A stretch of DNA of 64,000 nt from Microbispora bryophytorum (lineage in GTDB: Bacteria > Actinomycetota > Actinomycetes > Streptosporangiales > Streptosporangiaceae): assembly GCF_006874465.1 (NCBI RefSeq), contig NZ_VIRL01000005.1, positions 124,001 to 188,000 of the forward strand. Reading direction: 5' to 3'. Positions 1-8,267 of the stretch are shown here, piece by piece. Position 1 is the first letter of the stretch, and each line of letters starts with the position of its first letter. Below the pieces are notes generated by a model. The model had not been told where the DNA came from and ran no database searches. It saw nothing but the letters and a program-made list of their open reading frames with translations. Made by a program: the position numbers and the translations under genes.

Positions 1-370
1 TCTCGGGGATCGCTGCGAGATCCGCCCACGGCAGGTCGGAGTCGATGAGCGCCACGTTGGACGCGGGCGCCCGGGTGTACTCCGCGTAGCTGCCGTTGAC
101 GGTGCGGCCGAGGCCGCCCATCAGCGCGGCCACCCTGGCTCCGATGGGGAACTCGCCGCTGGGGCAGGCGTGGACGAGGCCGACGCACTCGATGCCGCTC
201 ACCGGCGCGGCCTCGGCCCATTCGCCCCTGCGCATGTGCAACTCGGCATGGTTGAGGCCGAACGCCTTCACCTCGATGACGACGTGGCCCGCCGCGGGCT
301 CGGGCTCCGGCAGTTCCCGGTACACCAGGCACTCCGGTCCGCCGAATCTCTCGATCACGATGGCACGCAT
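1..370 (-). CDS. Zinc-type alcohol dehydrogenase / NADPH:quinone oxidoreductase, partial
   Basis: N-terminal 123 codons of a medium-chain dehydrogenase/reductase; the rest lies beyond the left edge. The protein begins MRAIVIERFGGPECL and continues with GHVVIEVKAFGLNHAELHMR, the usual GroES-like N-terminal fold of quinone oxidoreductases. No catalytic zinc cysteine is visible in this part, which favours the QOR branch (NADPH-dependent reduction of quinones or enones) over true alcohol dehydrogenases. It lies 39 bp downstream of the marR gene on the same strand and may be a target of that regulator. Substrate unknown. Confidence 0.85.
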   Translation of the reverse strand, partial: MRAIVIERFGGPECLVYRELPEPEPAAGHVVIEVKAFGLNHAELHMRRGEWAEAAPVSGIECVGLVHACPSGEFPIGARVAALMGGLGRTVNGSYAEYTRAPASNVALIDSDLPWADLAAIPE

Positions 371-409
371 GGCGGCCCCCAGACGTCACAGGTCGGGCGG
401 AAAACGGGG

Positions 410-901
410 CTAGCGGGTGTCCGCCTCGGCCGCCGCGGTGAGCTCGCGCAGGGTCTGCGCGAGCGTACGGCGACTGCCCGGGGGCAGACGGCGCAGCGCG
501 ATGGCGATCTGCCCGCGCCGCGCCGCGCGGATGCGTTCGAGCGAGCGTCGGCCGGTCTCGGTGACGTCGATGCTGACCTCACGGCGGCTGTGCGGGGACA
601 GCAGGCGCGTCAGCAGCCCGGCGGTGTGCAGGCGGGCCACCAGACGGCCCGCGGCCGAGACCGACATGCCCAGCAGGGCGGCGAGCCCGCTCAGGTTCAG
701 CGGGCCGTGCCGGTCGACCGCGAGCAGCACCCGTAACTGGGTGACCGACAGGTCGGAGCCGCGGGCCACCGCGTTGAGGGTCATCTCCACCAGGGCGAGC
801 GAGGCGTCCTCGACCGACCACGCGTCCTCCTCCAGCGCGGGGTCGGTCTCGTGCGACGCTCCGGAATCCAGGGCTCCGGAATTCAGGGCTCCGGCGCTCA
901 T
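410..901 (-). CDS. MarR family transcriptional regulator
   Basis: 163-residue winged-helix regulator. The recognition region reads LNLSGLAALLGMSVSAAGRLVARL followed by the wing TRLLSPHSRREVSIDVTETG, typical of MarR. The start codon overlaps the stop of the upstream FAD/Fe-S dehydrogenase (ATGA, 898-901), so it is translated as part of that operon. A short Gly/Ala/Ser-rich N-terminal tail (about 35 residues) precedes the domain. It probably senses a small aromatic or oxidised ligand and represses the operon or the quinone oxidoreductase downstream; ligand and operator are not deducible. Confidence 0.85.
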   Translation of the reverse strand: MSAGALNSGALDSGASHETDPALEEDAWSVEDASLALVEMTLNAVARGSDLSVTQLRVLLAVDRHGPLNLSGLAALLGMSVSAAGRLVARLHTAGLLTRLLSPHSRREVSIDVTETGRRSLERIRAARRGQIAIALRRLPPGSRRTLAQTLRELTAAAEADTR

Positions 902-3900
902 CGCGTCCCCAGGACCCGCGGCGGGCCGGGCCTGCGCGCGGCGCGCCACTCGGGGTGGTCGCCCAGCGGTGTGCCGCGCACCCCGGCCGCGAGCAACTCC
1001 GCGAGGTGGATCGCCTGGCGTCCCACCCCCGCCTGCTCGATCTGCGTACGGCAGCTGAAGCCGTCGGCGAGGACGACCGTGCGGGCGTCGGCGGCGCGGA
1101 TGGCCGGCAGGATCTCGTGCTCCGCGCAGGTCATCGACACCTCCAGGTGACCGGCGGTGAAGCCGAAGTTCCCGGCGAGGCCGCAGCAGCCGCCCACCGC
1201 CTCCACCCGCACGCCGGCCCGCGACAGCAGGGCCCGGTCGGTCTCGAAGCCGAGCACCGAGTGGTGGTGGCAGTGCGGCTGGGCGACGGCGTCCCGGTCG
1301 ATCCGGGGCGGATCCCACCCGTCGGTCGCGCTCAGCAGCTCAGCGAGGGTCCTGGTCTGCTCGCGCAGCCGGGCGAAGTCCCGGTCGTGCGCGAACATCT
1401 CGGGCGCGTCGGCGCGGAACACCGCCGTGCAACTCGGCTCCAGCCCGACGATCGGGATGCCGCGGCGCAACGCCGGGGCGAGGGTCCGCACGGTGCGGCG
1501 CAGCACCCGGCGCGCAACGCCGAGCTGGCCGGTCGATATCCACGTCAGGCCGCAGCACAGCGTGCGCGGCGGGATCAGCACGCGATAGCCCGCCGCCTCC
1601 AGCACCTCGACGGCGGCGCGGCCGATGTGGGGGTGGAGGTTGTCGGTGAAGGTGTCCGGCCACAGCACCACGGGCCCCCGCTCGCCCCCGCCGCGCGTCC
1701 CGCGCCGCCGATACCAGTCGCTGAAGCGGACCCGCGCGAACTCCGGCACCGGCCGGGCCGGTTCGAGCCCCGCCAGGCGCTTGCCGAGCCCGGACAGCAC
1801 GGGCGCGTGCGCCAGCGCGTTGACCACGCCGGGGGCCAGCGCGGCGACGCGGGCCCACACCGGCAGCCACCCCATGACGTAGTGGTCCATGGGCCTGATC
1901 CTGCGGGCGTAGTGGTGGGCGAGGAACTCGGCCTTGTACGTCGCCATGTCGACCTGCATCGGGCAGTCGTGCTTGCAGCCCTTGCAGGCCAGGCACAGGT
2001 CGAGGGCGTCGTGCACGGCGGTGGAGCGCCAGCCGTCCCGCACCGCGGAGTCGGCGTGGCCGTTCAGCATCTCGAACAGCAGCCGGGAGCGCCCGCGGGT
2101 GGAGTGCTCCTCCTCGCCGGTGGCCCGGTAGGACGGGCACATCACCCCGCCGGTGTGCTCGCGGCATTGGCCGACCCCCACGCACCGCATGACGGCCCGC
2201 TGGAAGCTGCCCTCATCGTCGGGGTAGCCGAAGTGGACGGCCGGGTCGGCGGGCGTCCACTCGGGGCCGAGCCGCAGGTTCTCGTCCAGCCGGTACGGCG
2301 CGACGACCTTGCCCGGGTTCATCCGGTCACCGGGATCGAAGACGGCCTTGACCCGCTCGAAGGCGGTCATGACCGCGGGGCCGAACATCTTGGGCAGCAG
2401 CTCGCCCCTGGCCTGCCCGTCGCCGTGCTCGCCCGACAGCGAGCCGCCGTAGGAGATGACAAGGTCGGCGGCCCGTTCGAGGAAGGCGCGGAAGGCCGCC
2501 ACCCCCTCGGCAGTCACCAGGTCGAACGGGATGCGGGTGTGCACGCAGCCCTGCCCGAAGTGGCCGTACAGGGAGGCGTCGCCGTAGCCGAACTCCTCGA
2601 ACAGGCGGCGCAGGTCGCGCAGGTAGCCGCCGAGTCTGTCCGGCGGGACGGCCGAGTCTTCGAAGCCCTCCCACGTCTCGCGCATGCCGGGCACGCGGGC
2701 GGTGGCGCCGAGCCCGGACTCGCGGACCTCCCACAGCTCCTTCTCAATCTTGGCGTCGTCGATGAAGGAGATGTGCGGCGCGTGCTCGCTGCCCTTCAGC
2801 TCTTTCAGCAGTTCACACGCCTTGGCGTCCGCCTCCTTCTGGGAGCCGGCGCCGAAGGAGACCATCAGCCAGCCGCCGCCCTCCGGCAGCCGCTTGAGGG
2901 CGTCGGGATGCATGTGCTTGCGCCGCTCGTAGTCCACGAGCTTGTCGTCCACCCCCTCCAGCTGGAGCGGGCCGTAGCGGGCGATGCGCGGCACGGCGTC
3001 GGCGGCCACGTCGATGTCGTGGTAGCCGAGCAGGACGAGGCACTCGGCCTTGGGCGCGGGCACCAGGCGCAGCTCGGCCCGCAGCACGGTGACCAGCGTG
3101 CCCTCCGACCCGACCAGCGCTCTGGCCAGGTCGAACCCGGCTTCGGGCAGGAGCTGGTCGAGGTTGTAGCCCGACACCCGGCGGGGGATGTCGGGGAAGC
3201 GGCGGCGGATCTCGTCGGAGTGCTCGTCCACGATCGCGCGCAGCTCGCGGTAGATCCGCGCCCTCGGCCCGCCCTCGGCGACGATCCGGTCGAACTCCTC
3301 CTCGCCGGTCGGCCCCACCCACATCCGCTGGCCGTCGTAGGTGAGGATCTCCAGCCGCGCGATGTTGTCGGCGGTCTTGCCGTACGCCTGGGCGGTCGAG
3401 CCGCAGGAGTTGTTGCCGATCATGCCGCCGAGCGTGCACTGGGAGTGGGTGGACGGGCGCGGCCCGAACGTCAGGCCGGTGTCGGCCAGCAGCCGGTTCA
3501 GCACGTCGAGCACGATGCCGGGCTCGACCACGCAGGTGCGGGCCGCGGCGTCCACCGACACCAGCCGGTGGCAGTACTTGGACCAGTCGATGACGACGGC
3601 GGCGTTGCAGGTCTGACCGCCCAGGCTCGTCCCGCCGCCCCGTGAGGTGATGGGCGCGCCGTGCTCCCGGCAGACGGCGATCGCCTCGGCCGCCGCGTCG
3701 ACCGAGCGCGGCACCACCACCCCGAGCGGCACCTGCCGGTAGTTCGATCCGTCGGTGGAGTAGGCCCCCCGGCTGCCCGGATCGAACCTGACCTCGCCGT
3801 CCACCCGGGCGGCGAGGTCCCGCTCCAGGTCGCGCAGCCGCACGTACGGCCCGCGCGGCCGGGTGGTCACGGGCCCGGGAACGAGTACCTGGTCCGTCAT
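898..3900 (-). CDS. FAD-binding and (Fe-S)-binding D-2-hydroxyacid dehydrogenase (YdiJ/D2HGDH-like)
   Basis: 1000-residue fused flavoprotein. The N-terminal half carries a FAD_binding_4 domain (SRGGGTSLGGQ, about residues 85-95; NNSCGSTAQAYGKT) and the FAD-oxidase C-terminal domain with the GEHGDGQARGELLP motif. The second half has ferredoxin-type cysteines (CVGVGQCREHTGGVMCPSY; CLACKGCKHDCP) and two CCG-type motifs (LCCGLTW, GGCCGLAGNFGF) like GlpC/heterodisulfide reductase. Order and length match the YdiJ family (about 1020 residues), which oxidises D-2-hydroxyglutarate or D-lactate-like acids and passes electrons through Fe-S clusters. It begins 4 bp after the stop of the TPP enzyme, so the two are co-transcribed. 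The exact substrate is inferred only to the class of D-2-hydroxyacids. Confidence 0.9.
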   Translation of the reverse strand: MTDQVLVPGPVTTRPRGPYVRLRDLERDLAARVDGEVRFDPGSRGAYSTDGSNYRQVPLGVVVPRSVDAAAEAIAVCREHGAPITSRGGGTSLGGQTCNAAVVIDWSKYCHRLVSVDAAARTCVVEPGIVLDVLNRLLADTGLTFGPRPSTHSQCTLGGMIGNNSCGSTAQAYGKTADNIARLEILTYDGQRMWVGPTGEEEFDRIVAEGGPRARIYRELRAIVDEHSDEIRRRFPDIPRRVSGYNLDQLLPEAGFDLARALVGSEGTLVTVLRAELRLVPAPKAECLVLLGYHDIDVAADAVPRIARYGPLQLEGVDDKLVDYERRKHMHPDALKRLPEGGGWLMVSFGAGSQKEADAKACELLKELKGSEHAPHISFIDDAKIEKELWEVRESGLGATARVPGMRETWEGFEDSAVPPDRLGGYLRDLRRLFEEFGYGDASLYGHFGQGCVHTRIPFDLVTAEGVAAFRAFLERAADLVISYGGSLSGEHGDGQARGELLPKMFGPAVMTAFERVKAVFDPGDRMNPGKVVAPYRLDENLRLGPEWTPADPAVHFGYPDDEGSFQRAVMRCVGVGQCREHTGGVMCPSYRATGEEEHSTRGRSRLLFEMLNGHADSAVRDGWRSTAVHDALDLCLACKGCKHDCPMQVDMATYKAEFLAHHYARRIRPMDHYVMGWLPVWARVAALAPGVVNALAHAPVLSGLGKRLAGLEPARPVPEFARVRFSDWYRRRGTRGGGERGPVVLWPDTFTDNLHPHIGRAAVEVLEAAGYRVLIPPRTLCCGLTWISTGQLGVARRVLRRTVRTLAPALRRGIPIVGLEPSCTAVFRADAPEMFAHDRDFARLREQTRTLAELLSATDGWDPPRIDRDAVAQPHCHHHSVLGFETDRALLSRAGVRVEAVGGCCGLAGNFGFTAGHLEVSMTCAEHEILPAIRAADARTVVLADGFSCRTQIEQAGVGRQAIHLAELLAAGVRGTPLGDHPEWRAARRPGPPRVLGTR

Positions 3901-3904
3901 GGCG

Positions 3905-5671
3905 TCACCGCCCCAATTGAGAGATCTTGTCCTTGAACAGCGTCGTCGCGATGGCCGCCTTGTGCGGCTGCCCCTTCAGGAACGCCTCGGCGAACTTGAC
4001 CGCCTGGTCGCGGGCGACCTTGCCCGGCATGGGCGGCTCGTTCGGGTCGACGTCCACGTCCACCAGCGCCGGCCCAGGATGGGCGAGGGCCTGCCGTACG
4101 GCCTCGTCCACGTCGGCGGGGTCGGTGACCTTGCGGCCGTACCCGCCGCAGGAGCGGGCCCAGGCGGAGAAGTCGGAGGACGGCTCGCCGAACCTGACCC
4201 CGTGCTCGGGATATCCCAGCACCATCTGCTCCCACAGGATCTGGCCGAGCGAGTCGTTGTTGTTCACCACCACCGTGATCGGCAGGCCGAGCCGGGCCGC
4301 GGTGAGGAACTCGGCCATCAGCATCGCGAAGCCGCCGTCGCCGATGAACGCGATCACCTGCCGGTCGGGGTGGGCGAGCTGCGCCGCGATCGCGTACGGC
4401 AGGCCGGGGGCCATCGTGGCGAGGTTGCCCGACAGGTAGAACTCCCGGTCGCCGCGGATCGTCCAGTGCCGGGCCGCCCAGGTCGCGATCGTGCCGGAGT
4501 CGCAGGTGAGGATGGCGTCGTTGGAGGCGGCCCGGTCCACGCAGCCGATCAGGTACTGCGGGGCGATCGGGGCGCGCTCCGGGTTCTCCAGCGCGGCCAT
4601 GTTCTTCCGCCATTCGGCCATGGCCTTCTGGTACTTCTCCAGGTGCGCCCGGTCGTCGACGCGATGCAGCAGCGGCAGCAGCGCGGCCAGCCCCTCCTTG
4701 GCGTCGCCGACCATCGGCACCTCGGTCGGCATGCGCACGCCCGCGCGGGCGGGGTCGGCGTCGATCTGCACGACGCGGACCCTGCCGGGCTCCGGCAGGT
4801 GCTTGGTGTAGGGGAAGTTGGTGCCGACCATCAGCAGGGTGTCGCAGTCCTCGACCAGCTCCTCGCCCGGCTTCGTGCCGAGCAGGCCGATCCCGCCCAC
4901 CGCGTACGGCGAGTCGTCGGGGATGACCGCCTTGCCGGGCAGCGTCTTGATCACGGGGGCGCCCAGCGCCTCGGCGATGGCCAGCACCTCCTCGCGGGCG
5001 TGCAGGGCGCCGGCCCCGGCCAGGATCGCGGGCCGCCGGGCCGCGTTGAGCACCTCGGCGGCGGCCCGCAGGTCCTCCTGACGCGGCACGCCGGGCGGGG
5101 ACAGATAGATGGGGGCGGTCGCGGGGGGCCGCGCGGGGGCGACGTGCTGGTAGGGGTCGGCGTCGGCGGGGGCCACCTGGACGTCGTTGGGCAGGCACAG
5201 GTGGGCCACCCCGCGCCGCGCGTACGCCGTGCGGATGGCGATGTCCACCACTCCCGGCAGTTGGGCCGGGTTGTCCACCACGAGGTTGTACTCCGCCACG
5301 TCCTCATACAGCCGGTCGAGGTGGACCTCCTGCTGGTAGCCGGTGCCCAGCACGCTGGTCTCCTGCATGCCCGTGATGGCCAACACCGGCTGGTGGTCGA
5401 GCTTGGCGTCGTACAGGCCGTTGAGCAGGTGGATCCCGCCGGGGCCCGAGGTGGCCAGGCACACCCCGATGCGGCCGGTGGCCTTGGCGTGCGCGGCCGC
5501 CATGAACGCGGCCGCCTCCTCGTGATGCACCAGCACGAAGCGGACACGATCGGTGTGGCGGCGCAGCCCTTCCATGATGCCGTTGATGCCGTCACCGGGG
5601 AGCCCGAAGACGGTGTCGACCCCCCAGTCGGCGAGCCGTCTGATGAGTACTTCTGCGGCGATTTCCGTCAT
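3905..5671 (-). CDS. Thiamine pyrophosphate-requiring enzyme (pyruvate oxidase/dehydrogenase type)
   Basis: 588-residue TPP enzyme with the three expected domains: N-terminal PYR domain (GVDTVFGLPGDGINGIMEGL, catalytic Glu in VLVHHEEAAAFMA), a central domain, and C-terminal TPP-binding motif GDGGFAMLMAEFL ending in the NNN of VVVNNNDS. Closest in type to PoxB-like pyruvate:quinone oxidoreductases and acetolactate-synthase-like proteins; it would decarboxylate a 2-oxoacid. First gene of the minus-strand operon with the D-2-hydroxyacid dehydrogenase, which could supply the 2-oxoacid. Pathway is inference. Confidence 0.87.
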   Translation of the reverse strand: MTEIAAEVLIRRLADWGVDTVFGLPGDGINGIMEGLRRHTDRVRFVLVHHEEAAAFMAAAHAKATGRIGVCLATSGPGGIHLLNGLYDAKLDHQPVLAITGMQETSVLGTGYQQEVHLDRLYEDVAEYNLVVDNPAQLPGVVDIAIRTAYARRGVAHLCLPNDVQVAPADADPYQHVAPARPPATAPIYLSPPGVPRQEDLRAAAEVLNAARRPAILAGAGALHAREEVLAIAEALGAPVIKTLPGKAVIPDDSPYAVGGIGLLGTKPGEELVEDCDTLLMVGTNFPYTKHLPEPGRVRVVQIDADPARAGVRMPTEVPMVGDAKEGLAALLPLLHRVDDRAHLEKYQKAMAEWRKNMAALENPERAPIAPQYLIGCVDRAASNDAILTCDSGTIATWAARHWTIRGDREFYLSGNLATMAPGLPYAIAAQLAHPDRQVIAFIGDGGFAMLMAEFLTAARLGLPITVVVNNNDSLGQILWEQMVLGYPEHGVRFGEPSSDFSAWARSCGGYGRKVTDPADVDEAVRQALAHPGPALVDVDVDPNEPPMPGKVARDQAVKFAEAFLKGQPHKAAIATTLFKDKISQLGR

Positions 5672-5717
5672 ACGTGCCGCGCTGCCCCCGGAATGGGAAG
5701 CCGAACACTCACCGCAT

Positions 5718-5730
5718 GGAAAATCTTTCC
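5718..5730. promoter_or_regulatory. Short inverted repeat in divergent promoter region
   Basis: Perfect GGAAA-ATC-TTTCC palindrome in the 103-bp space between the divergent TPP enzyme and enolase-superfamily genes. Could be an operator; no regulator assigned. Confidence 0.3.
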
Positions 5731-5774
5731 TCCGATCCAGAGTCCGGGGGGCACGCCAGGGTAGGGGGACGGCC

Positions 5775-6878
5775 GTGATCAGGGACCTCGTGATCAGGGA
5801 CCTCCACGTGTCGGCCTACCGCGTGCCGACCGACCGCCCGGAGGCCGACGGCACGCTGAGCTGGGACGCGACCACGATGGTGGTGGTCCGCGCGGACGCC
5901 GGGGAGGCGGCCGGGCTCGGCTGGACCTACGCGCCGGCCGCCGCCGCGGCGGTCGTCACGGATCTGCTCGCGCCGGTGGTGCGAGGGGGCGACCCCATGG
6001 ACGTGCCGGGCCTGTGGACCGCGATGGTCCGCCGGGTGCGCAACGCGGGCCGCACGGGCGTCGCCGGGTATGCGATCTCCGCGGTCGACGTCGCGCTCTG
6101 GGACCTCAAGGCCCGGCTGCTCGGGGTGCCGCTCGCCCGCCTGTTCGGCCTGGCCAGGAGGTCCGTGCCCGTGTACGGCTCGGGCGGGTTCACCACCTAC
6201 GACGACGACGTCACGACGGCGCAGCTCGCGCACTGGGCGCACGAGCAGGGCATCCCCCGCGTCAAGATCAAGATCGGGGAGTCCGCGGGCGCCGCGCCCG
6301 CCCGCGACCTGCACCGCGTGGCGCTCGCCCGCCGCGTCGTCGGGGACGCCGCGGAGCTGTACGTGGACGCCAACGGCGGCTACGGCGCGAAGCAGGCCGT
6401 GCGGATCGAACGCCGCATGCGCGACCACGACGTGCGGTGGTTCGAGGAGCCGGTGTCCTCCGACGACCTGGCCGGGCTGCGCCTGGTGCGCGAGCGGGCC
6501 GACGCCGACGTCGCGGCCGGGGAGTACGGCGGCGACCTCGTCTACTTCACCCGCATGTGCGCGGCGGGCGCGGTCGACTGCCTGCAGATCGACGCGACCC
6601 GCTGCGGCGGCTACACGGGCTGGTCCGGCGCGGCGGCGATCGCCGCCGGGCACGGGCTGGAGGTGTCGGCGCACTGCGCGCCCAACCTGCACGCGCCGGT
6701 CGCCGCCGCGACGCCGAACCTGCGCCACATCGAGTGGTTCCACGACCACGTGCGCATCGAGGGCGACCTGTTCGATGGCGCGGCCGATCCCACGGGAGGC
6801 GCCGTAAGCCCATCGGACGCGCCGGGCCACGGCCTGTCGCTGCGCGCCGGAGTGGCCGAGCCGTACCGCGTCGCCTAG
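5775..6878 (+). CDS. Enolase superfamily enzyme (mandelate racemase/muconate lactonizing type)
   Basis: 367-residue enzyme. The barrel shows the KIKIGE lysine motif, metal ligands in DANGGY, WFEEPV and GEYGGD, then DATRCGG and a late histidine in SAHCAPNLH, all in superfamily order. It would abstract a proton alpha to a carboxylate (racemisation, dehydration or cycloisomerisation of an acid sugar or similar). The GTG at 5775 follows an AGGGGGAC ribosome-binding site; a second GTG 15 bp on lies in a perfect 15-bp tandem repeat that duplicates the first five codons (VIRDL VIRDL). Diverges from the oxidative operon, suggesting a shared catabolic theme. Confidence 0.85.
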   Translation: MIRDLVIRDLHVSAYRVPTDRPEADGTLSWDATTMVVVRADAGEAAGLGWTYAPAAAAAVVTDLLAPVVRGGDPMDVPGLWTAMVRRVRNAGRTGVAGYAISAVDVALWDLKARLLGVPLARLFGLARRSVPVYGSGGFTTYDDDVTTAQLAHWAHEQGIPRVKIKIGESAGAAPARDLHRVALARRVVGDAAELYVDANGGYGAKQAVRIERRMRDHDVRWFEEPVSSDDLAGLRLVRERADADVAAGEYGGDLVYFTRMCAAGAVDCLQIDATRCGGYTGWSGAAAIAAGHGLEVSAHCAPNLHAPVAAATPNLRHIEWFHDHVRIEGDLFDGAADPTGGAVSPSDAPGHGLSLRAGVAEPYRVA

Positions 6879-6892
6879 CGCGAGGCAGTCTT

Positions 6893-6933
6893 TGTGGACA
6901 GTGTCTACACCGGTGGTGTAGACACTGTCCACA
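6893..6933. promoter_or_regulatory. 19-bp perfect inverted repeat, probable TetR autoregulatory operator
   Basis: Left arm TGTGGACAGTGTCTACACC (6893-6911), 3-bp spacer GGT, exact reverse complement at 6915-6933. The last base is the A of the ATG of the downstream tetR gene. Such a long perfect palindrome over the start is a strong candidate for a dimer-pair TetR site that blocks both transcription and initiation. Confidence 0.75.
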
Positions 6934-7538
6934 TGGACGTGGAGATCGGCCTTCGCGATCATCTGATCGCGGTGGCGAGGGGGATGGTCGCCGAGGGCGA
7001 CCCCGGGACCGTCACCCTGCGTGCCATCGCACGGGAGGCGGGGGTGTCGCACAGCGCGCCGCTCCGGCACTTCTCCGGGCGGGCGGCCCTGTTGTCGGCG
7101 GTGGCGGCCCTGGGGTTCGGCGACCTGGCGTCACGGGGCGAACGGGTCCTCGGCGCCCTTCCCGCGCAGGCCGGCGCCTTCGAGCGACTGCGGGCGGCCG
7201 CGAGCGAGTACGTGGGGTTCGCGCTCGAACAGCCAGGCATGTTCGCCCTGATGTTCCGGCACGACCTCGTCGATCCGCAGGAGCCGAAGCTGGCCGGGGC
7301 GAGCCTGGAGGTGTTCGACACCCTGGCTGCGCTGGTGGGCGCCTGCCAGGCGGAGGGGTGGAACCCGGCGGCCGACAACCGGCAGGTCACCGGCGCGCTG
7401 TGGGCGGCCCTGCACGGGCTGGCGCAATTGTGGATCTGGAACGCGCTACCCGGCGCCACCGGGGCGCGGTCCTCCCATGAGGTCCTGGAGGTCCTGCTCG
7501 GCCTGCTCGGCCTGCCGGAGAACCGGGAGCACCGATGA
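6933..7538 (+). CDS. TetR/AcrR family transcriptional regulator
   Basis: 201 residues; helix-turn-helix VTLRAIAREAGVSHSAPLRHFSGRAALLSAVA at about residues 28-60, then a ligand-binding domain of the TetR_C_33-like type (FALEQPGMFALMFRHDLVD). I choose ATG 6933 rather than the upstream in-frame GTG at 6894 because the latter lies inside the palindrome and would prepend a non-conserved MDSVYTGGVDTVH. No Shine-Dalgarno precedes 6933, so translation may be leaderless or nearly so. Overlaps the HAD gene by ATGA. Confidence 0.87.
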   Translation: MDVEIGLRDHLIAVARGMVAEGDPGTVTLRAIAREAGVSHSAPLRHFSGRAALLSAVAALGFGDLASRGERVLGALPAQAGAFERLRAAASEYVGFALEQPGMFALMFRHDLVDPQEPKLAGASLEVFDTLAALVGACQAEGWNPAADNRQVTGALWAALHGLAQLWIWNALPGATGARSSHEVLEVLLGLLGLPENREHR

Positions 7539-8245
7539 CCGGCCCCGCCGCTTCGCGTTCCGCCGCTTCGCGCCCTGAACGGCCCGTCGTCGTCTTCGAT
7601 CTCGACGACACCCTCGTACGCGGCGACTCGTTCTCGCGTTTCCTGCGCATGCTGCTGCTGCGGCGCCCGTTACGGGCGACGGTGGCCCTGACCACGGCGG
7701 TGGTGCTGGTGCCGCTGTTCCTCCTGCCGCCCACCAGGCGGCGGGCGACGCAGGGGTTCATATGGCTGGCCACGGCCGGGGTGCCGCCGGAGCGTTTCCT
7801 CGACCTGGCGGAGGAGTTCGCCGTCGCGCACACCGCCGAGCCCCGCCGGATCAGCGTGGCGCTGGACCGGCTCCAGGCGCATCTGGACGCCGGTGATCGG
7901 GTCGTCGTCGCCACCGCCTGCGCCGACCCGCTCGCCACCGCCGTCTGCCGGAGTCTGGGCCTGGACGGGGTGGAGGTGATCGCCGCGCAGTTGCGTCGTG
8001 GCCGCCACGCATTCAAGGCGGTACGCGGCTGCCACGGCGCGGCCAAACCGGAGCGGCTGCGGGAGATCGGCGTCACGATACCGGTGGCCCACGCCTACAC
8101 CGACAGCGCCGTCGACCTGCCGCTGCTGCGGGCCGCGGCACGGCGTTGCCTGGTCGACCCCAGCCCGCGCACCCTTCAGCGGGTCCGGGCCGAGCTGGGT
8201 GAAGAGGTCACCGTCCTGTGGTCCGCCGGGCAGGCCGGGACATAG
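7535..8245 (+). CDS. HAD-superfamily phosphatase (HAD-IB, SerB-like)
   Basis: 236 residues. Motif I is FDLDDTLVRGD (about residues 20-30) with nucleophile and acid/base Asp; motif II is the VVATACADP segment; motif III/IV is the K of AAKPERL with YTDSAVDLPLL. A hydrophobic stretch (RATVALTTAVVLVPLFLLPP) near residues 48-68 forms the cap or a membrane anchor, as in HAD-IB proteins acting on lipids or phosphoserine. Cotranslated with the TetR gene (4-bp overlap) and therefore likely its regulated target. Confidence 0.82.
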   Translation: MTGPAASRSAASRPERPVVVFDLDDTLVRGDSFSRFLRMLLLRRPLRATVALTTAVVLVPLFLLPPTRRRATQGFIWLATAGVPPERFLDLAEEFAVAHTAEPRRISVALDRLQAHLDAGDRVVVATACADPLATAVCRSLGLDGVEVIAAQLRRGRHAFKAVRGCHGAAKPERLREIGVTIPVAHAYTDSAVDLPLLRAAARRCLVDPSPRTLQRVRAELGEEVTVLWSAGQAGT

Positions 8246-8267
8246 CGGCGCCGCCACGACGGCCGCG

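Noticed and set aside
955..3645. 896-codon plus-strand open frame opposite the FAD/Fe-S dehydrogenase
   Set aside because: Antisense shadow of a high-GC gene; His/Gly/Arg/Val-rich with no fold motifs.
3863..5764. 633-codon plus-strand frame opposite the TPP enzyme
   Set aside because: Antisense shadow; composition typical of reverse-strand frames in GC-rich DNA.
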